DNA of 64,000 nt from Sinonovacula constricta (lineage: Eukaryota; Mollusca; Bivalvia; Cardiida; Solecurtidae): positions 51,605,831 through 51,669,830 of the forward strand of contig CM017558.1 in assembly GCA_007844125.1 (NCBI GenBank), read 5' to 3'. Below the pieces are notes generated by a model, which searched no databases, had not been told where the DNA came from, and saw nothing but the letters and a program-made list of their open reading frames with translations. Below are positions 22,858 through 35,392 of this stretch, piece by piece. The position numbers were made by a program, and so were the translations under genes. Each line of letters opens with the position of its first letter. The first letter of the stretch is position 1.

Positions 22858-22867
22858 GATTATAAAT
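22858..22867 (+). promoter_or_regulatory. TATA box of the Cys-module gene (inferred)
   Basis: GATTATAAATG contains a consensus TATAAA. Just upstream the motif ACGTTGA(C/T) occurs three times (about 22832-22862). Transcription would begin near 22885-22895. A strong splice donor follows at 22924. I link it to the secreted-protein gene at 32 kb because that is the next plus-strand gene and the reading phases fit. Confidence 0.5.
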
Positions 22868-22887
22868 GTAACCAAACGCCACAGCTA

Positions 22888-22923
22888 CCGGCAGAGACAC
22901 TGGAATATACACCAGGAAGAGAT
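22888..22923 (+). other. Inferred 5' exon ending in AT|GTAAGT (split start codon)
   Basis: Downstream of the TATA box the sequence runs CCAGGAAGAGAT and then GTAAGT, a consensus donor at 22924. Joined to the acceptor at 32036 (tctgttacag|G AGG ACT), it creates AT|G AGG ACT CTG, a start codon split across the intron. The intron would be 9113 bp (22924-32036). Any ATGTAAG donor in the region would give the same phase, for example those near 29044, 29843 and 29896; only this one has a TATA box in front. Confidence 0.42.
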
Positions 22924-25862
22924 GTAAGTACCTCGAACTACTTTTTGTTCATTTCGTTATACCAGCATACAGGCGTTCCTTATTTTTTTAACTATTTTTG
23001 TAAAGAAAAAACAACTGGGGACTATGTTTATCGCACTGACAAAACTTTTATTTGCATATACTTATTAGAATGGTTTGTAATGCATTATGCAAGAAAATTT
23101 CTCCGTCACAGAGAATTTTCGTCAATTAAAACACACTGCATTAGCTGTTGTTGTAAAGTTCTTTCATATACATACTTTTATATGCAGTCGTTTTATCTAA
23201 ACGTTTGGCTTTTAATATTTAGTTATTTATATGAGAAGTAGTGCTTAAGGCAATTCCAGTAAAAGCTTCTAATTTCCGCTCTGTGAAATTTCCCCATGCG
23301 TCGACAGATATACGTCATTTCCGCTCTCGCCTCGTATAATATCTTGATAGTTAATGCTATTTATATTGTCTGCAAAAGCAAAATCGGTAATCGTGGACTC
23401 ATTTTATTTTAATAATTAAAGTTCACAACATTTATAAATACCGTTGTAAATATTGAGTTTTTACGATATGCCTATAACATTGGTACATAATTATAATAAA
23501 TAATAATTAATTATAATTAATTATATTTTTTCTGTAGTTTTTGTTCTGTCTTTTTGTATCTAAATCGATTGACATTTTGTTTAATTGTGTTATTTACCCC
23601 ATAAATACATTAACATGTAGATTTACATGCATGATGTTCTAACACGCTGTATCTTTCTAGACCCTACATATGATACGCATTTTTTTTAAAATTTCAAATA
23701 ATTTACATTTTGGCGTCAGAAATGATATCAATACCTTATACAGATACTGTAAACTATTTTTAGTTTTGATACTATATTACATGTGTTTGCAAAGCCAAGT
23801 AAAAACGACCGCATATGTTATAAAAATACAACACAAGCTCGGGGCTAAGGGGACATCATTACGCCAGACTCGTCGGTGTCAGTATAATGGACCGGCTGGG
23901 TTCAGTCCCCGGGCACCTCATAAGTGCCCCTGTGCTATAATGATAGAAATGTCACTATACATCATCGAAAGAAATGCCGGCAAATCCCAACCTCACAAGC
24001 AAAAGAACACATTGCATGATTGTTTTACCTTTAAATAAATCTTCGTTGTCTTAAGTGCAAATTAGTATTGATGTCAACATATGTTAAGTTTTGCCGGAAA
24101 TGATTTCTGTTTGTTGCTTGAAAAAAAATGTTCCATGTTTTGTCAGTGTCGGCAATCGTGATATGATGGAAACTAAAAAATAGTCATAAAATAAAAAACA
24201 GAAAGCACTTAAAGAAAGCATCATGTAGTAATGTTTACTAAAATCAGACCTAAAATGGTCAATTATCTATTAACTTTTCGAGGACGATTTAAAAGACCTT
24301 CTTTTAAATGTGTTTAAGAACAACAACAAAAAACGCTATGTAAATTTTTTTTAGTGATATTACATCACTTAGTTGGCCAGACAGAAAGTACATTTTTCAA
24401 ACTGATTATTTCTGAACAGATACCGCATTTGGTCCAAATTAACAAACTTTCATTAACTGAAACTGCTCAAATCGTTAAATATAATTACTCTTATTAATAA
24501 TCACTATTAAAATTTAATTTCTTCTTAATAACTACATGCAATTGTAACAATGCGCATTGCTAGAGACTATGGGGTTAATAGTGCAGATTCTAGCCGGTTT
24601 ACTCCCAGCGCAAGTTGGCTGATCTTGATCTGCACTATTTACACAAGCCTTATCAACCCGTAGCAGGATAACGATACCCTAGGCGTGAATGAAGACACAT
24701 GTCTGGAATTTTCAAAGAACATTAACTTTCCATTTTTAAGATGACATTACCATCTGTAGTACATAAAATAACTCATTTTGTTGGTAACCAAAACGGTAAA
24801 GTTGACTTCAAGTCATGACATGCATAAGGAATTATTGGTCAGTTTCTACTTGTACTTAAATGGGTTAGCTCTAAATGACAATCTCGTGAATATACTAAAT
24901 GTCAAATCATCAACAACATACAATCATTGATTTTTACCCAATAAACAATGCAATGAGTAATTCAATAAACAACTTACTGCATCAAACTTGTTGTTAATGA
25001 AAACATGCTCATTTATCTTGCCACTTTGGTTGAAATTGTCGATACATCATTAAGTTGTCAATGACGGAAATATTAGACCGGTATGTTTTGTCACCAGATA
25101 CAATTAACATGCTTGTTTTACATGTCTTATCTCGTCTAATTATATACAGCCTGTCACAAATTATTCTTTTATTAACAGGTATCGTGTTGTGAACAATTTC
25201 TGCTTTTCATAATGAATCTGTCATCATTATTGGCTAATTTACATATTTGCATATTCATGTATTTAAGTACGCGTTGGATTTAATGTCGTTTCTATACACG
25301 GAGATGCTATTGCCATTAGTTTATGATGACTTTGACCTAATTATTGTGGGGATATATTACTAATTACACGGTTAACAGTTCTGTTCAGTAAATTTGCTTT
25401 GTAAAGAAAGTAAATTATTTGTAGAAAATCAATGCCTAATTCATTTGTTCACATAAACATGCGTGACAATGGGGGAACTGAATACATTTAACAAGTATGG
25501 TTTTAATTAAAATTTAATAAAGCAAGATATTGTACATTTTTGTGCCATTATATTTAACATTTTATGTCTTGTCAAAAGAAATTATTATATTTTGGACAGT
25601 TTTCGGGATTCGACACAAGCAATTACAAAATGTTTCATACCCAAATATTACATAAAACGTGTTTATTGTGTTCAAATTAAGAAATATGCGCATTATGACG
25701 ACTGGAATGTAATAATGCAAAATACACTGTATGTTGTATTTCTTCAGTATAACATTTTTAATTCAATGTTTTTTTTAGAAAGGACTTTATATAGGTTTAC
25801 TTATATTTGCACATGTGTTATATGAATACACTGGTACTATCTAGAAATACTAAATTATTTAA
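22924..25862. other. Inferred intron sequence, first part
   Basis: No exon recognised. Around 23840-23945 a GC-richer patch includes a B-box-like GGTTCAGTCCCC and a short hairpin (GGGCAC/GTGCCC), perhaps a SINE remnant. At 24578-24660 the ends AATAGTGCAGAT and ATCTGCACTATT are inverted repeats about 60 bases apart, possibly a small MITE. Confidence 0.45.
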
Positions 25863-26095
25863 CTGAGGAGCGGAATAGTCCAGTGGTAGGATGCAGATTC
25901 AGGTCGCCGCAAGAAAGAAACCTCAAATTGTTCCACTCCACCCAAGTGTATAAATAGGTACTTTTGAGGATTATTCGGGTCAGTAATATGACCTCCCAGC
26001 ACCATGTGTCGGAAGCCATAGTAAAGGATTGAAGAATACACCCAATGACCATGGGGTACACTATAAACAAACGAATTAATAAAGACTAACACGAT
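25863..26095 (+). mobile_element. Candidate tRNA-derived SINE
   Basis: The head has a clear polymerase III A box (TAGTCCAGTGGTAGG at about 25876) with a degenerate B box downstream. About 200 bases of non-tRNA body follow, ending in an A-rich stretch (AATTAATAAAG). A similar head occurs inverted near 60600. No target-site duplication was found. Confidence 0.5.
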
Positions 26096-27228
26096 TTGTT
26101 TTGCTGACACAATACTTGACTCTTAAACCAAAACGTGCCGTCTTGTTTTAGGCTTATTATATCGTATCGCTTTTTGTTAATCATAAAGTGAGTGACTTGC
26201 ATTAACGGTGTGTTGATGACGTTTATTGCCAAATAGCGGACTGTCATGTAACAAAGCGGCGGATAGAAATCGTGTAGGGATACACAGCGATGATAATATA
26301 TGTTGACAGGTTAATGACCATTGGACATCGACGTAGGTTTGTGGTTGCATCTGCTTGGATCGTAAACTCCACACCAATAATGTGTGCGTGTTCTTTAAAT
26401 GTCATGGATTTTCGCGGCTGTCTCAACATTCACATAGTTCTATTGTTGTATAAATTATACCATTCGCATCTTTTCCTTCCTGATCTTGCATAATTACGAT
26501 CCTTTTAAAGTTTACTCATAGCTCTTATTCATTGTTCGTGGTCAAACGTTATGCTTATTCATTGGCCCATTTCGATGGCCATTTAAGGGTTGATAGCTAA
26601 CATAGCGAACGGTAACAAATGGTTACCTGTATAAATGAAGAAGACTACTATACAAATAAAGTGAAAAATACTATTGAAAAGTCTCTAAGTACATCTGAAG
26701 ACTAGTGTACCTATTGTCTTTTTCTTTTTTTTCAATACCTGACAAAATAATTTATTTAAAACAATCTTGATTAAGGAACACAATTTTACGAAAAGATTTG
26801 AATCACGAATATTTAAGTAAATCACATTAACCTAGTTAACATGGACAACATTTCACGAAGATAAACAATGTTTTCTGACTAAATGTTGTTATACTGTATA
26901 GTTCAACAAGGGTCATGAGCAACTAAACAACTACAATACATGCCATTATTTCCACAATGCTGGTTAACACTAAAATTGGGAAGGAAGATGGTTGTGTTGT
27001 TATGTTGTTATAATAACGTTATAATTAAGTCATGGCTTAATTACCAAACTTGCTTGTACATTGCCTTTTTATACATGTCACAACAGTGTGTTTTAAAAGA
27101 CACACGGTAAGATTTGCTTCACAGCAACTTTCGCCAGACACTTTGTTTTGCATTACATTTGGGATACACGGCTAGATTTTCAGATGTCATGTCCGACGAG
27201 AAAACCCCCAACCTGCTAAAACCAAAAC
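26096..27228. other. Inferred intron sequence, no gene seen
   Basis: Overlapping frames on both strands at 26177-26493 are open for 60-70 codons, but none resembles a protein I know. Confidence 0.5.
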
Positions 27229-27248
27229 ACACACACACACACACGCAC

Positions 27249-27316
<68 letters not shown>

Positions 27317-27356
27317 AGAGAGAGACAGAGACAGAGAGACAGTGAGAGAGAGAGAT
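27229..27356. repeat. Compound (AC)n-(AG)n microsatellite
   Basis: An AC run of about 20 bases is followed by about 70 bases of AG, then a G run and ACAG/AG variants. The open frames across it (RERERE, SLSLSL) are by-products of the repeat. Confidence 0.98.
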
Positions 27357-27817
27357 TTCTAAGGCGCATGGATTCATACAAGACACGGCAACATTATTTT
27401 TTATTCACAACCAAAACTGTTTAGACATGTAGTTTTTATTTATTTGTGATTAATTTAAATCTTATGTTAAACCTAAAAATGTAACGTCTACCATATGTTC
27501 AGTATGAAAGTTTCAAGTATTGGAAAATACAGATAGCTTTTAGTGACCTTTACCTAACACAAGAAAAACATTTGTGAAACTTTCTTCTTCTGTGACATTG
27601 CTTTCTTTGCTATCCTCCAGATAGGAAATTATTATATCTACCCGTCTGACCGTTAAGTGATGTGACGCCGCATTACATGTCAACACGTGACAGCACCGAT
27701 AAAGTCGGATCATTTATATATTTGTTGTTGACTGATGTCAGACTAACTTCACACCTTAAAAGACAGAAATGATTTAGTTGGACATGTCGCCTCAGTCCGA
27801 TGACATATACGGAAAAA

Positions 27818-28127
27818 CCGGACCTGGTAGCGCAATCGGCAGAGCGTCGGCTCCAAGTACGGGAGGCCCCGGGCCGCGACATACCAAATTCGTTAAAAAT
27901 GGTAGTGGCATAACTCCCTTGCTAACGCTCAAGCAAATATAAGGGTAGTTCCACGACTGGTTGGCCCAGTGTCAGGATAATGTGACTGGGTGTGGTATCA
28001 TGCCAGGTGTTCACGGCATGCTATACACAGTGAAGGCAACACTATATCTGCTTCAAGTGGACACCGTCTCCGGATAACTGAAATACTGTTGGTGGGACGA
28101 TAAACCCAATAAACAAACAAACAAACA
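27818..28127 (+). mobile_element. tRNA-derived SINE 'S1', copy 1
   Basis: Starts CCGGACCTGGTAGCGCAATC (A box GGTAGCGCAATCGG), has a worn B-box region, then a body of about 220 bases and a 3' tail of AAAC units (AAACAAACAAACAAAC). The flanks ATATACGGAAAAA and ATATACAGGAAAAA form a near-perfect target duplication. Two other copies lie inverted at 44247-44554 and 54945-55262. Non-autonomous; it needs a LINE's enzymes. Confidence 0.93.
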
Positions 28128-31100
28128 TATACAGGAAAAATACTTGTTTACATTCTTCCTAAAATCATTAAGAATGTGCAAACACACTAGGTTATAATGC
28201 TGACATTCCTAGACTTGATCTGGCAGTTCATGTCACAAGAACGGTACGGAAAGGACAAAGAGTGTTCGGAAAAAAATAACTTTTTAGAAAGCGCAAGTTC
28301 AATCATTGATTTTTTTATTTGCCATTTTGCCGTTGTGCTTTAGATTCTGTTGATGGTACCATTTTGATAAGTTATTTTATTTTCCTACGTCCGTTTTACA
28401 TTATAAAAAATATTTTACATAATTGTTTTAAAATTGTTATAAATATCTCCAACAATCATGCTAAATGTGCTTCTGGGTGAAAAATGCAATTACAACGATA
28501 TGAAAAATCGTCTACAAAACGAAATAAAAAATACACGTCGTAATTAATTACACAAACATTGCTCGCTTACTTAGCGTTTTCAACATTCCAGAAACATAAT
28601 TTGTCGCCACAAAATAAATGTGTTACTTCACTTCAGTCTCTGCTACACAGTATTTATCAGTTCTTCATTCAGTTCTCCTTGCGTGTAAGTTGCGTGTAAT
28701 TCAAAATAAGTAAGAATTTAATAGTGTCATCAACACTATTGCACGATATGGTAAACGAGACTTTGACCAAAAACTTTAGACAAATGTAAATGATAAAATT
28801 AGCATTGGTCAGCTGCATGATTAAAATCTACAACAAAATCTCAGGATTACCCTTAACCTGATATAGTCGGTGACATTTATACCTATTTTAAAGTTTGGGT
28901 TCTGTATTCAGAGCCAAGTAAGGGTTTTACGATTAGAGATATGTCAGTTTAGAACAATATGAGACAGGTATAAGAGGTCCCTGGAGGATCTTCAACTACA
29001 CTGTTTGCATATTTGTATAGAATTAACACATCTTTACTTAGAATGTAAGGAATTAATTATCTGTATTTCAGACAGGTATTTTTTTCTTCATGTGTTGTTG
29101 TTTCTTAAGTAGCCTAGTACATTGACAGTGACGAAATGTTTGTTTACATCTGAGTTGTCAGTTTGTTTTGTTGCTAAAGTTGGGCATCTAAACTAAGTCA
29201 AAATTAATGTTGTTTTCGGGAGACTCTCTGCCAAGAAAGGTAGTACTTTACCGAAAGGCGAAGGCAAATATATTTCTTGGAATAATACAGCAAGACTTTT
29301 CTTGGACATATTAGGCTACTTTGTGTCCACAAAATGTGGGTATAGTTTTGATTACAACATTTTATTCAAATTAAGTCTCGAATGACAGAATCATGTTATT
29401 GTGTTTGTTGTTTTCTTTAACAGCATATTAATTCATTTGTTTGGTCACTGTGCCAAAGTAAAGCAGAAATAGTGATGCGTTTACTGTGACACCATGCCGC
29501 AACCGCGTATTATGCGTTCCCATGAATGCCATGTAACAGGGCGGCCTATCAGTAGAAACCTTCTGGAAAGGGCCCATTCTGGAATGGCAAGTTTATCTTA
29601 AACAGAAGCAACATTTACATGTACGTTGAAGGGCACCTTGATAAATATGGAGCTGTTAAAGTAAAAGATACTTAACCTACTTAAATATATCACTATAAAC
29701 AGCTGTTTGTTATTATACATCCTGAGGTCTCCCATGGCCGTTGTTATAGCAACGACGGCGCGCTATGAGATAAAGAGGATATTAATGCGTCATTGTGAAT
29801 TTTGTTAACAAACAAGTATGGTTGCGCACATTATCGCTTATGTAAGGTTACTCGAGTTTGGCAATGCCAATTTAAAGCATTGACAAGTGGGAAATGTAAG
29901 AATAGCACAAGCATGTACATTTAAAACACGACCATATTACAACAACAAAAAGCAAACTTTGTCCTTCTACATTAACTACGAGTTTACAGGCTAGTACCAT
30001 ACACCAGGTTACACCGGCATCGCCCGGGATCACGCCTGTGTTGCACCGTAAGACCGCTGCGTGAAATCGCGGTCAAAACAGGACGATCAGTCTGCTTCTA
30101 AAACATAGTTAGAAACGTCTGATAATATATATGCAGTTTTTTTTTGAAAAAACAGCCCCGAATTACCTCGGTTTATCTTATCGTATATTGCGCACCGAAA
30201 TGCACCTTGTCAAACCGGGATGAGTGAAAACAGGACTTCAAATAGGGGCAAGGGGGTCAGGTGTTGTCACGATTACAGATAACACATCACTCTTCACTTG
30301 TAACTCTGACAGTTTCACTTGCAGTATTTCCTCTGTCACTCATAAAAACATAATTATACACGTTGACAAGGTAAATGACGGCCGTCAAAGCAGCGCTTGA
30401 AGCTAGGATATGTTTGGATCAGCATCTGTTGTCAATGTGGGTCAATGTATGGTGTGAGGGTTGGGCCTTGAGTGCAAACCATTCACGCCCGACGCCCGTT
30501 AACGGCCTTACGCCACTAACGTCATCACGATATATGGCTAACCTTTGGTTTGCCGTTGACGCACCAGACCGCTTTTTATTATCTAGCACTTGGGTTAAAA
30601 CACCGAAATTAATTATTTATTATTTTGCACCGAAGTGTCCAACGCAGAAATATATTTGTACAAGTGCTCGGATTGGAAAAGCATATTAGACCAGCCTTGT
30701 ATGTTGTCTTAAGCTAACTCTTTTTTATGTAAGGTTGGTTATTCTGCTGTTAAAGGTGTATGACGCAGACTACAACAAATACAGTCGCAAGTCGGCTTTT
30801 ACTCTAATTTAAAACAGGAGACTAATTCACAACAATGCAAAATTGACCACATCTTTACTGCCGGTTAAATGCCTTACCACTACATAGAGTGGGATGTTGA
30901 TTATTTCTATATTAACACGCATTCGATAGTTTAATTCTATAAATATAACTTTAGACTTTAAAACTTAATTTAGAAGAATCAATTAAGAAGTATTGATTCA
31001 GCGAGTACTTAAAACAAAGGTTTCAGGCAATCCTATCCTGACAATAAAACCGAGGGCAAACACACCATGATCTTAAAAGGTAAATAAATATACAGGATGT

Positions 31101-32036
31101 GAGCAAGGTTTAATCAAGCTACATTTTGGTTTAGTTTTAAAACGTCTTTTTTTCTAAATGACACAAAGATGAACCATCACGGCGATATCTTCATTGGCAA
31201 GTCTAAAAGGACGGCTTCACTTTTTGTCGATTGGAGAACAGGGGTGTATTATTTGAATTTGAAGAACTTGTTAAGTTGGGCCTTTCTTTGCTTAAAGCCA
31301 GACAATTTTAATTGTAGTCCATTTGACTGCAATACGTTTACTGGTTCATGCTTTTATGTACACATTGCGCGCCATAATCATTTTATTACACCCTCTCACT
31401 TGTTCGGTAAATCAAACAATTCAAGCGAACTTCACGGTTTATGAATAGAGATATTACTTATTTTAAGGAATGTTGTATGTTAGAAAGCAGGGAAACGATT
31501 CAATGAAATATCTGATAAAATACAAATTTTAGTCTATGATTTATTGAATAAGATAAAAGTATCAGTAAACATTCTCTGTTTGCATGTCCTATTTGAGAGA
31601 AAAAAAGATGATTAAAGCTCGATTATAATACATGATACCTTAACATACAGCAAGTTACTTCCTCTAAGTTTAAAGACCAGGCTGTAAATCTAATTTTCAT
31701 AATCATTATTCAAAGTGTCACTCAAAAGCGGTCGATCTTTATTTACAATAACGCCTTGAATGCGATTGTATTAAATTTAAACAGTGATACGTTGTTGAGC
31801 GTTGAGGTAGCATAAGGGATAAGCACAAGGCGCCATTTACGGTGGTCATATTGCGAAAACACTATGGCAGAATTGATTTATAGTATTCATTATGTATGTA
31901 CGGTTAACTACCAAAAAACATATAAGAAGCCACCTGTTACATATACTTTTATTTATAGATACGACATTCTTTTTTTAATCCTCCATCAGAAACGCGATAC
32001 AATTTTACCAATGTTCTGGTCTGTTGTCTGTTACAG
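28128..32036. other. Inferred intron sequence, last part
   Basis: No exon recognised. An RFX-type X-box-like palindrome (GTTGTTATAGCAAC) sits at 29740-29753. The 104-codon frame at 30375-30689 is GC-richer than its surroundings but resembles nothing I know. The frame at 31864-32036 just before the acceptor is open but probably intronic. Confidence 0.45.
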
Positions 32037-33408
32037 GAGGACTCTGGTGTGTTTAATACTGCTGGCAGCGGCAGCGGCGGCCCAACCACAACAAGGGCCA
32101 GCGGGTGGACCCCAAGCTCCTCCTCCTCAAGATCCCCAGGGAGCAGCGGGACCTGGGGGAGCCGCAGGAAATCCCTGGCAGGACCTACTACAACGGATGA
32201 TGGACTTGATGCAGACAGCCGCCGGAGTCGCCGGACAAAGCGGTCCCGGAGGCCCGTCACAACCTTCCGTAGGAGGTCCTGCACAAGGAGGCCAACCGAC
32301 TGGCCAATCCAACAACAATCCCGGTTCTTTCCAAGGAACCACCCCACCACCAACTTACCCAACGAACCCACCCATACCCACAAGCCAGCCAACTAACCCA
32401 CCAACCAACCCACCGACCAACCCTCCCACACAGTCACCGAGAAATAAAGGTCCACAGCGTCCGCAGCGTCCACCACCTACGACACGTAAACCAATACCTG
32501 TAATTGAAGATTGTTTCTGGGAAGGCAAGTACTACCGACCTGGCAGCGACATCGTCCGAGGTCAGCACGATAGATGGTGTTACGTTACATACTGTGACTC
32601 GAACGGGCAAATTCAATTCTGGGACGACTATAATTGCCCACCTAATTCAATGAAACCTACAAGCGGCCATAATACAGGAAGCGGTCGTAAACCGCCGGGT
32701 CAGCAAGGTCCCGCACATGCGGGAGGTGGTCCGGCTGGTCCCGGAGGCATGGGTGCTCCGGCAGGACCAGGCGGGCCAGCTGGCTGCAACCATGAGGGGA
32801 TGTACTATGAGTCGGGACAAGAGATTTCAAGCCATCAGGTAGGTGAGCGATGCTATGGAACCTACTGCAGTCACGAGTCTCAAGTCGTGCAATGGGAAGA
32901 CTGGTGTATTGCCCCGTCCACCGTTGCACCTCAAGGCGTCAGGAATCAAGTCGGCGGTGCAGGCAGTGCAGGTGGCGCCCCAGCTGGAGCTGGTCCTGGC
33001 GCTGGTAGGCAAGCTGGCAGTGGCGGTGGTAGCGGCAACGGTGGTGGTGGAAGAGGAAATAATGCCGGCGCTGGTGGTGGGGCAGGTGGGGCTGCAGTTG
33101 GTGGTGGTGGTCGGGGCGGTGGCGGTGGCGGTGCTGGTGGCGGTAGAGCAGGAGGGAACGCTCCTCCAGGAAGGGGGGCATCCGCTGGTCCAAGAACACC
33201 AACTACCGGATGTTATCACAATGGACTATACTACCAACCCAATGAAGACGTTATTGTTGGAAATATCGGTGACATGTGTTACGGTTATTACTGCGAAGGA
33301 GCCAATACTTTCGTACATTGGGAGGATAGGTGCGCACCTACGCCACCCCCTACAGCTGCCGCAGCTCCTTCCCAACAGGGACCTTTTGGTGGACTATTTT
33401 TCAAGTAG
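32037..33408 (+). CDS. Secreted Gly/Pro-rich protein with three VWC-like Cys modules
   Basis: With the inferred split start the product is 457 residues, beginning MRTLVCLILLAAAAAAQ, a textbook signal peptide. Then come a Pro/Gln/Gly region, a run of PTNPP repeats (genomic 32350-32430) and three homologous four-Cys modules: residues 160-201, 251-291 and 393-433. Their shared pattern is C-x3-G-x-YY-x(5)-(D/E)-(I/V)-x(8)-C-Y-x2-Y-C, then W-(D/E)-D-x(1-2)-C. This resembles half of a von Willebrand C domain. Modules 2 and 3 are joined by about 100 residues of Gly/Ala-rich sequence, much of it GGX and poly-Gly. It is probably an extracellular structural protein (shell, periostracum or byssus type). 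I do not recognise an exact family. An alternative start within the same exon is ATG at 32011 (MFWSVVCYRRTLV), but the pyrimidine tract and CAG there look like a splice acceptor. Confidence 0.85.
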
Positions 33409-33747
33409 ATCCAGAGATGCGTAATTTGACGTTTACGTTGACGCCAGCTTAAGACTGTTTCAGCAAAGGTTCGCCGCGTTATATCTTCCTGTCCCTTCAG
33501 AAGTCACGATTATGGAAATGATTGCGTGGGATTTATTACACGAATGACGAAAGACGTTCTCGACTGAAACACAGTTGTGGATTTATGAACACAAAGAAGA
33601 AACTTGCGTTAATCTCTGTATGTTATTTATACTTGTGTCTCTCTTTATCAACAGTTGGATATATGCAATTGAAATTCATTGAATAGTGCATTTTTAATTA
33701 TAGCGACCTAAATTGTTTGTTTTAACATCAAATAACATTCAACGCCA

Positions 33748-33753
33748 ATAAAA
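33748..33753 (+). terminator. Probable poly(A) signal of the Cys-module gene
   Basis: AATAAA about 340 bases after the stop codon (CCAATAAAAG). It would give a 3' UTR of roughly 360 bases. Confidence 0.55.
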
Positions 33754-33779
33754 GTTTAGAATATAAAAACTAAGAAATG

Positions 33780-35392
33780 GTTCACGTCTTATGTTGTAAA
33801 CAACAGCAGCCCGGATTTAAATTGACTTTTAAGAGTTGTTCGCTCTGTTTCGTCATTTTTAACATCAACATGGGACGTAATAAACTGTTACCTTTAATGC
33901 ATTTTTACTGAATAAAAGGCATCATTTCAAGACTTTGTCGAAACGATACAGTGTAGGGTTCAATGTGAATTATTTCTGTACAGCAGGCATGCAGCTGTTG
34001 TGGTTTCTATATTTTTATAATATAAATTCAAAATGCATACTTACATACAAAGTCTAGAAAATGGACTTAACTTCATTAATGAACAAATATATATATATAT
34101 ATATATTTAACAAAATGGAATATAGCAGATGTCATTTCTTTTAAATTAAGCCATATCCCTCCCGTTTTTATGGTTAATCATCCGTTCATTTGGCATGTAT
34201 AAATATTTCATATAAAGCTAGTATGGTTTATTATATGACACTAAAATCGCCTATTTAATTATTAAAAATACCTATTTAAACTGTGTTGTGTTCTCACTAT
34301 TAGTTCCATTTAATAATCACTATTTTTTGTGTTTTAAACATTTCCCTTTTAATATGACTTGATAGGCATGTAATGAAAATATTGTAGATTTAGTTTTATT
34401 AACTCAAATGCCAATCTCCGAAGATAAATAAGAACATGCTAACACTAATAAAACAGTTTAAAACTAAATGTCCTAAATCAAAGTCGTCGTGTTTAAATTA
34501 CATAAATAAATATATTGACAAAATCTTTTTCTATAAAAATAACAAGTCAAGACTGATCAATGTATATGTTACCAACTTAACACTGACGTTATTAATTTTG
34601 ATTTAAAATATGCAAATTATATCATGATGAAAGAAAAGACAAAACGGCTGTGTACATTAAATCGATATGATAAGCTTTCTTGTGGAAATAAGCGAAATCT
34701 GTTTAATCTTTTTTATTTGGTAGATCAAAAATAAAAACAAACAAACAAACAAAAAACGGATATTTTTAATATGTCAACATTGCGTTAAATACATTTTGAA
34801 GTTGCAGATTTTCAAGCATGCTTAAACCGTTATCCAGTAGCTATTTAAAGACACAGACGGTAAGGTGCTATTCCTGTCTCGGACAGGTGTCAGTTTATCA
34901 CATCCGTTCAACATCAACCACACCAAGACATGTGGCCTCCAGGCTGGAAAAAAAGACCAAATGACAAAACAAACAAAAAATTATTTCGAAGTTGTAAAAC
35001 TGTGAGAACGAGCATAAGTGCTTTCAAGTTTCTGATTGGTTTCATTTTTTTTCTTGAATGCAACCAATCAGAAGTCGAAATTACTTTATCGATTAAAAGG
35101 ATTTTAAAAGGACCCAAAGTGCGATCATGTTAAAAATATTGTCTTCACAAAACGTCATTTAAAATATAAAATTGTTTACAGCTATATCACTTCAACCGCA
35201 TAAATTAAATATCATTAAAGCGGCCATTTACAACTTTTGCATGACGCGTAATCTCACAAGATCCGAAGTTTAAGTTTAAATTATCGGCTATCACCAGGTC
35301 AATAAGTGTACTGTTATATGACTGACATATTCATATGATGTAACATTCTTTAAGAGTTGTTTGAAATTATAGCAGGTCCATGAATTATGTTG
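33780..35392. other. Non-coding AT-rich stretch
   Basis: No gene seen. It contains a short (AT)n run at 34087-34107 and an AAAC run near 34735-34755. At 35020-35075 the phrase TTTCTGATTGGTTTCATTTT is partly mirrored by AACCAATCAGAAG, a short inverted pair. Confidence 0.55.

Noticed and set aside
23670..24038. 122-codon plus-strand frame
   Set aside because: It crosses a SINE-like GC patch and AT-rich sequence with abrupt composition change; no coding signature.
27114..27362. RERERE-type frame
   Set aside because: Produced by the (AG)n microsatellite.
30375..30689. 104-codon frame, GC-richer than its surroundings
   Set aside because: No motif, no splice logic and no repeat match. It stays as intron sequence unless transcripts show otherwise.
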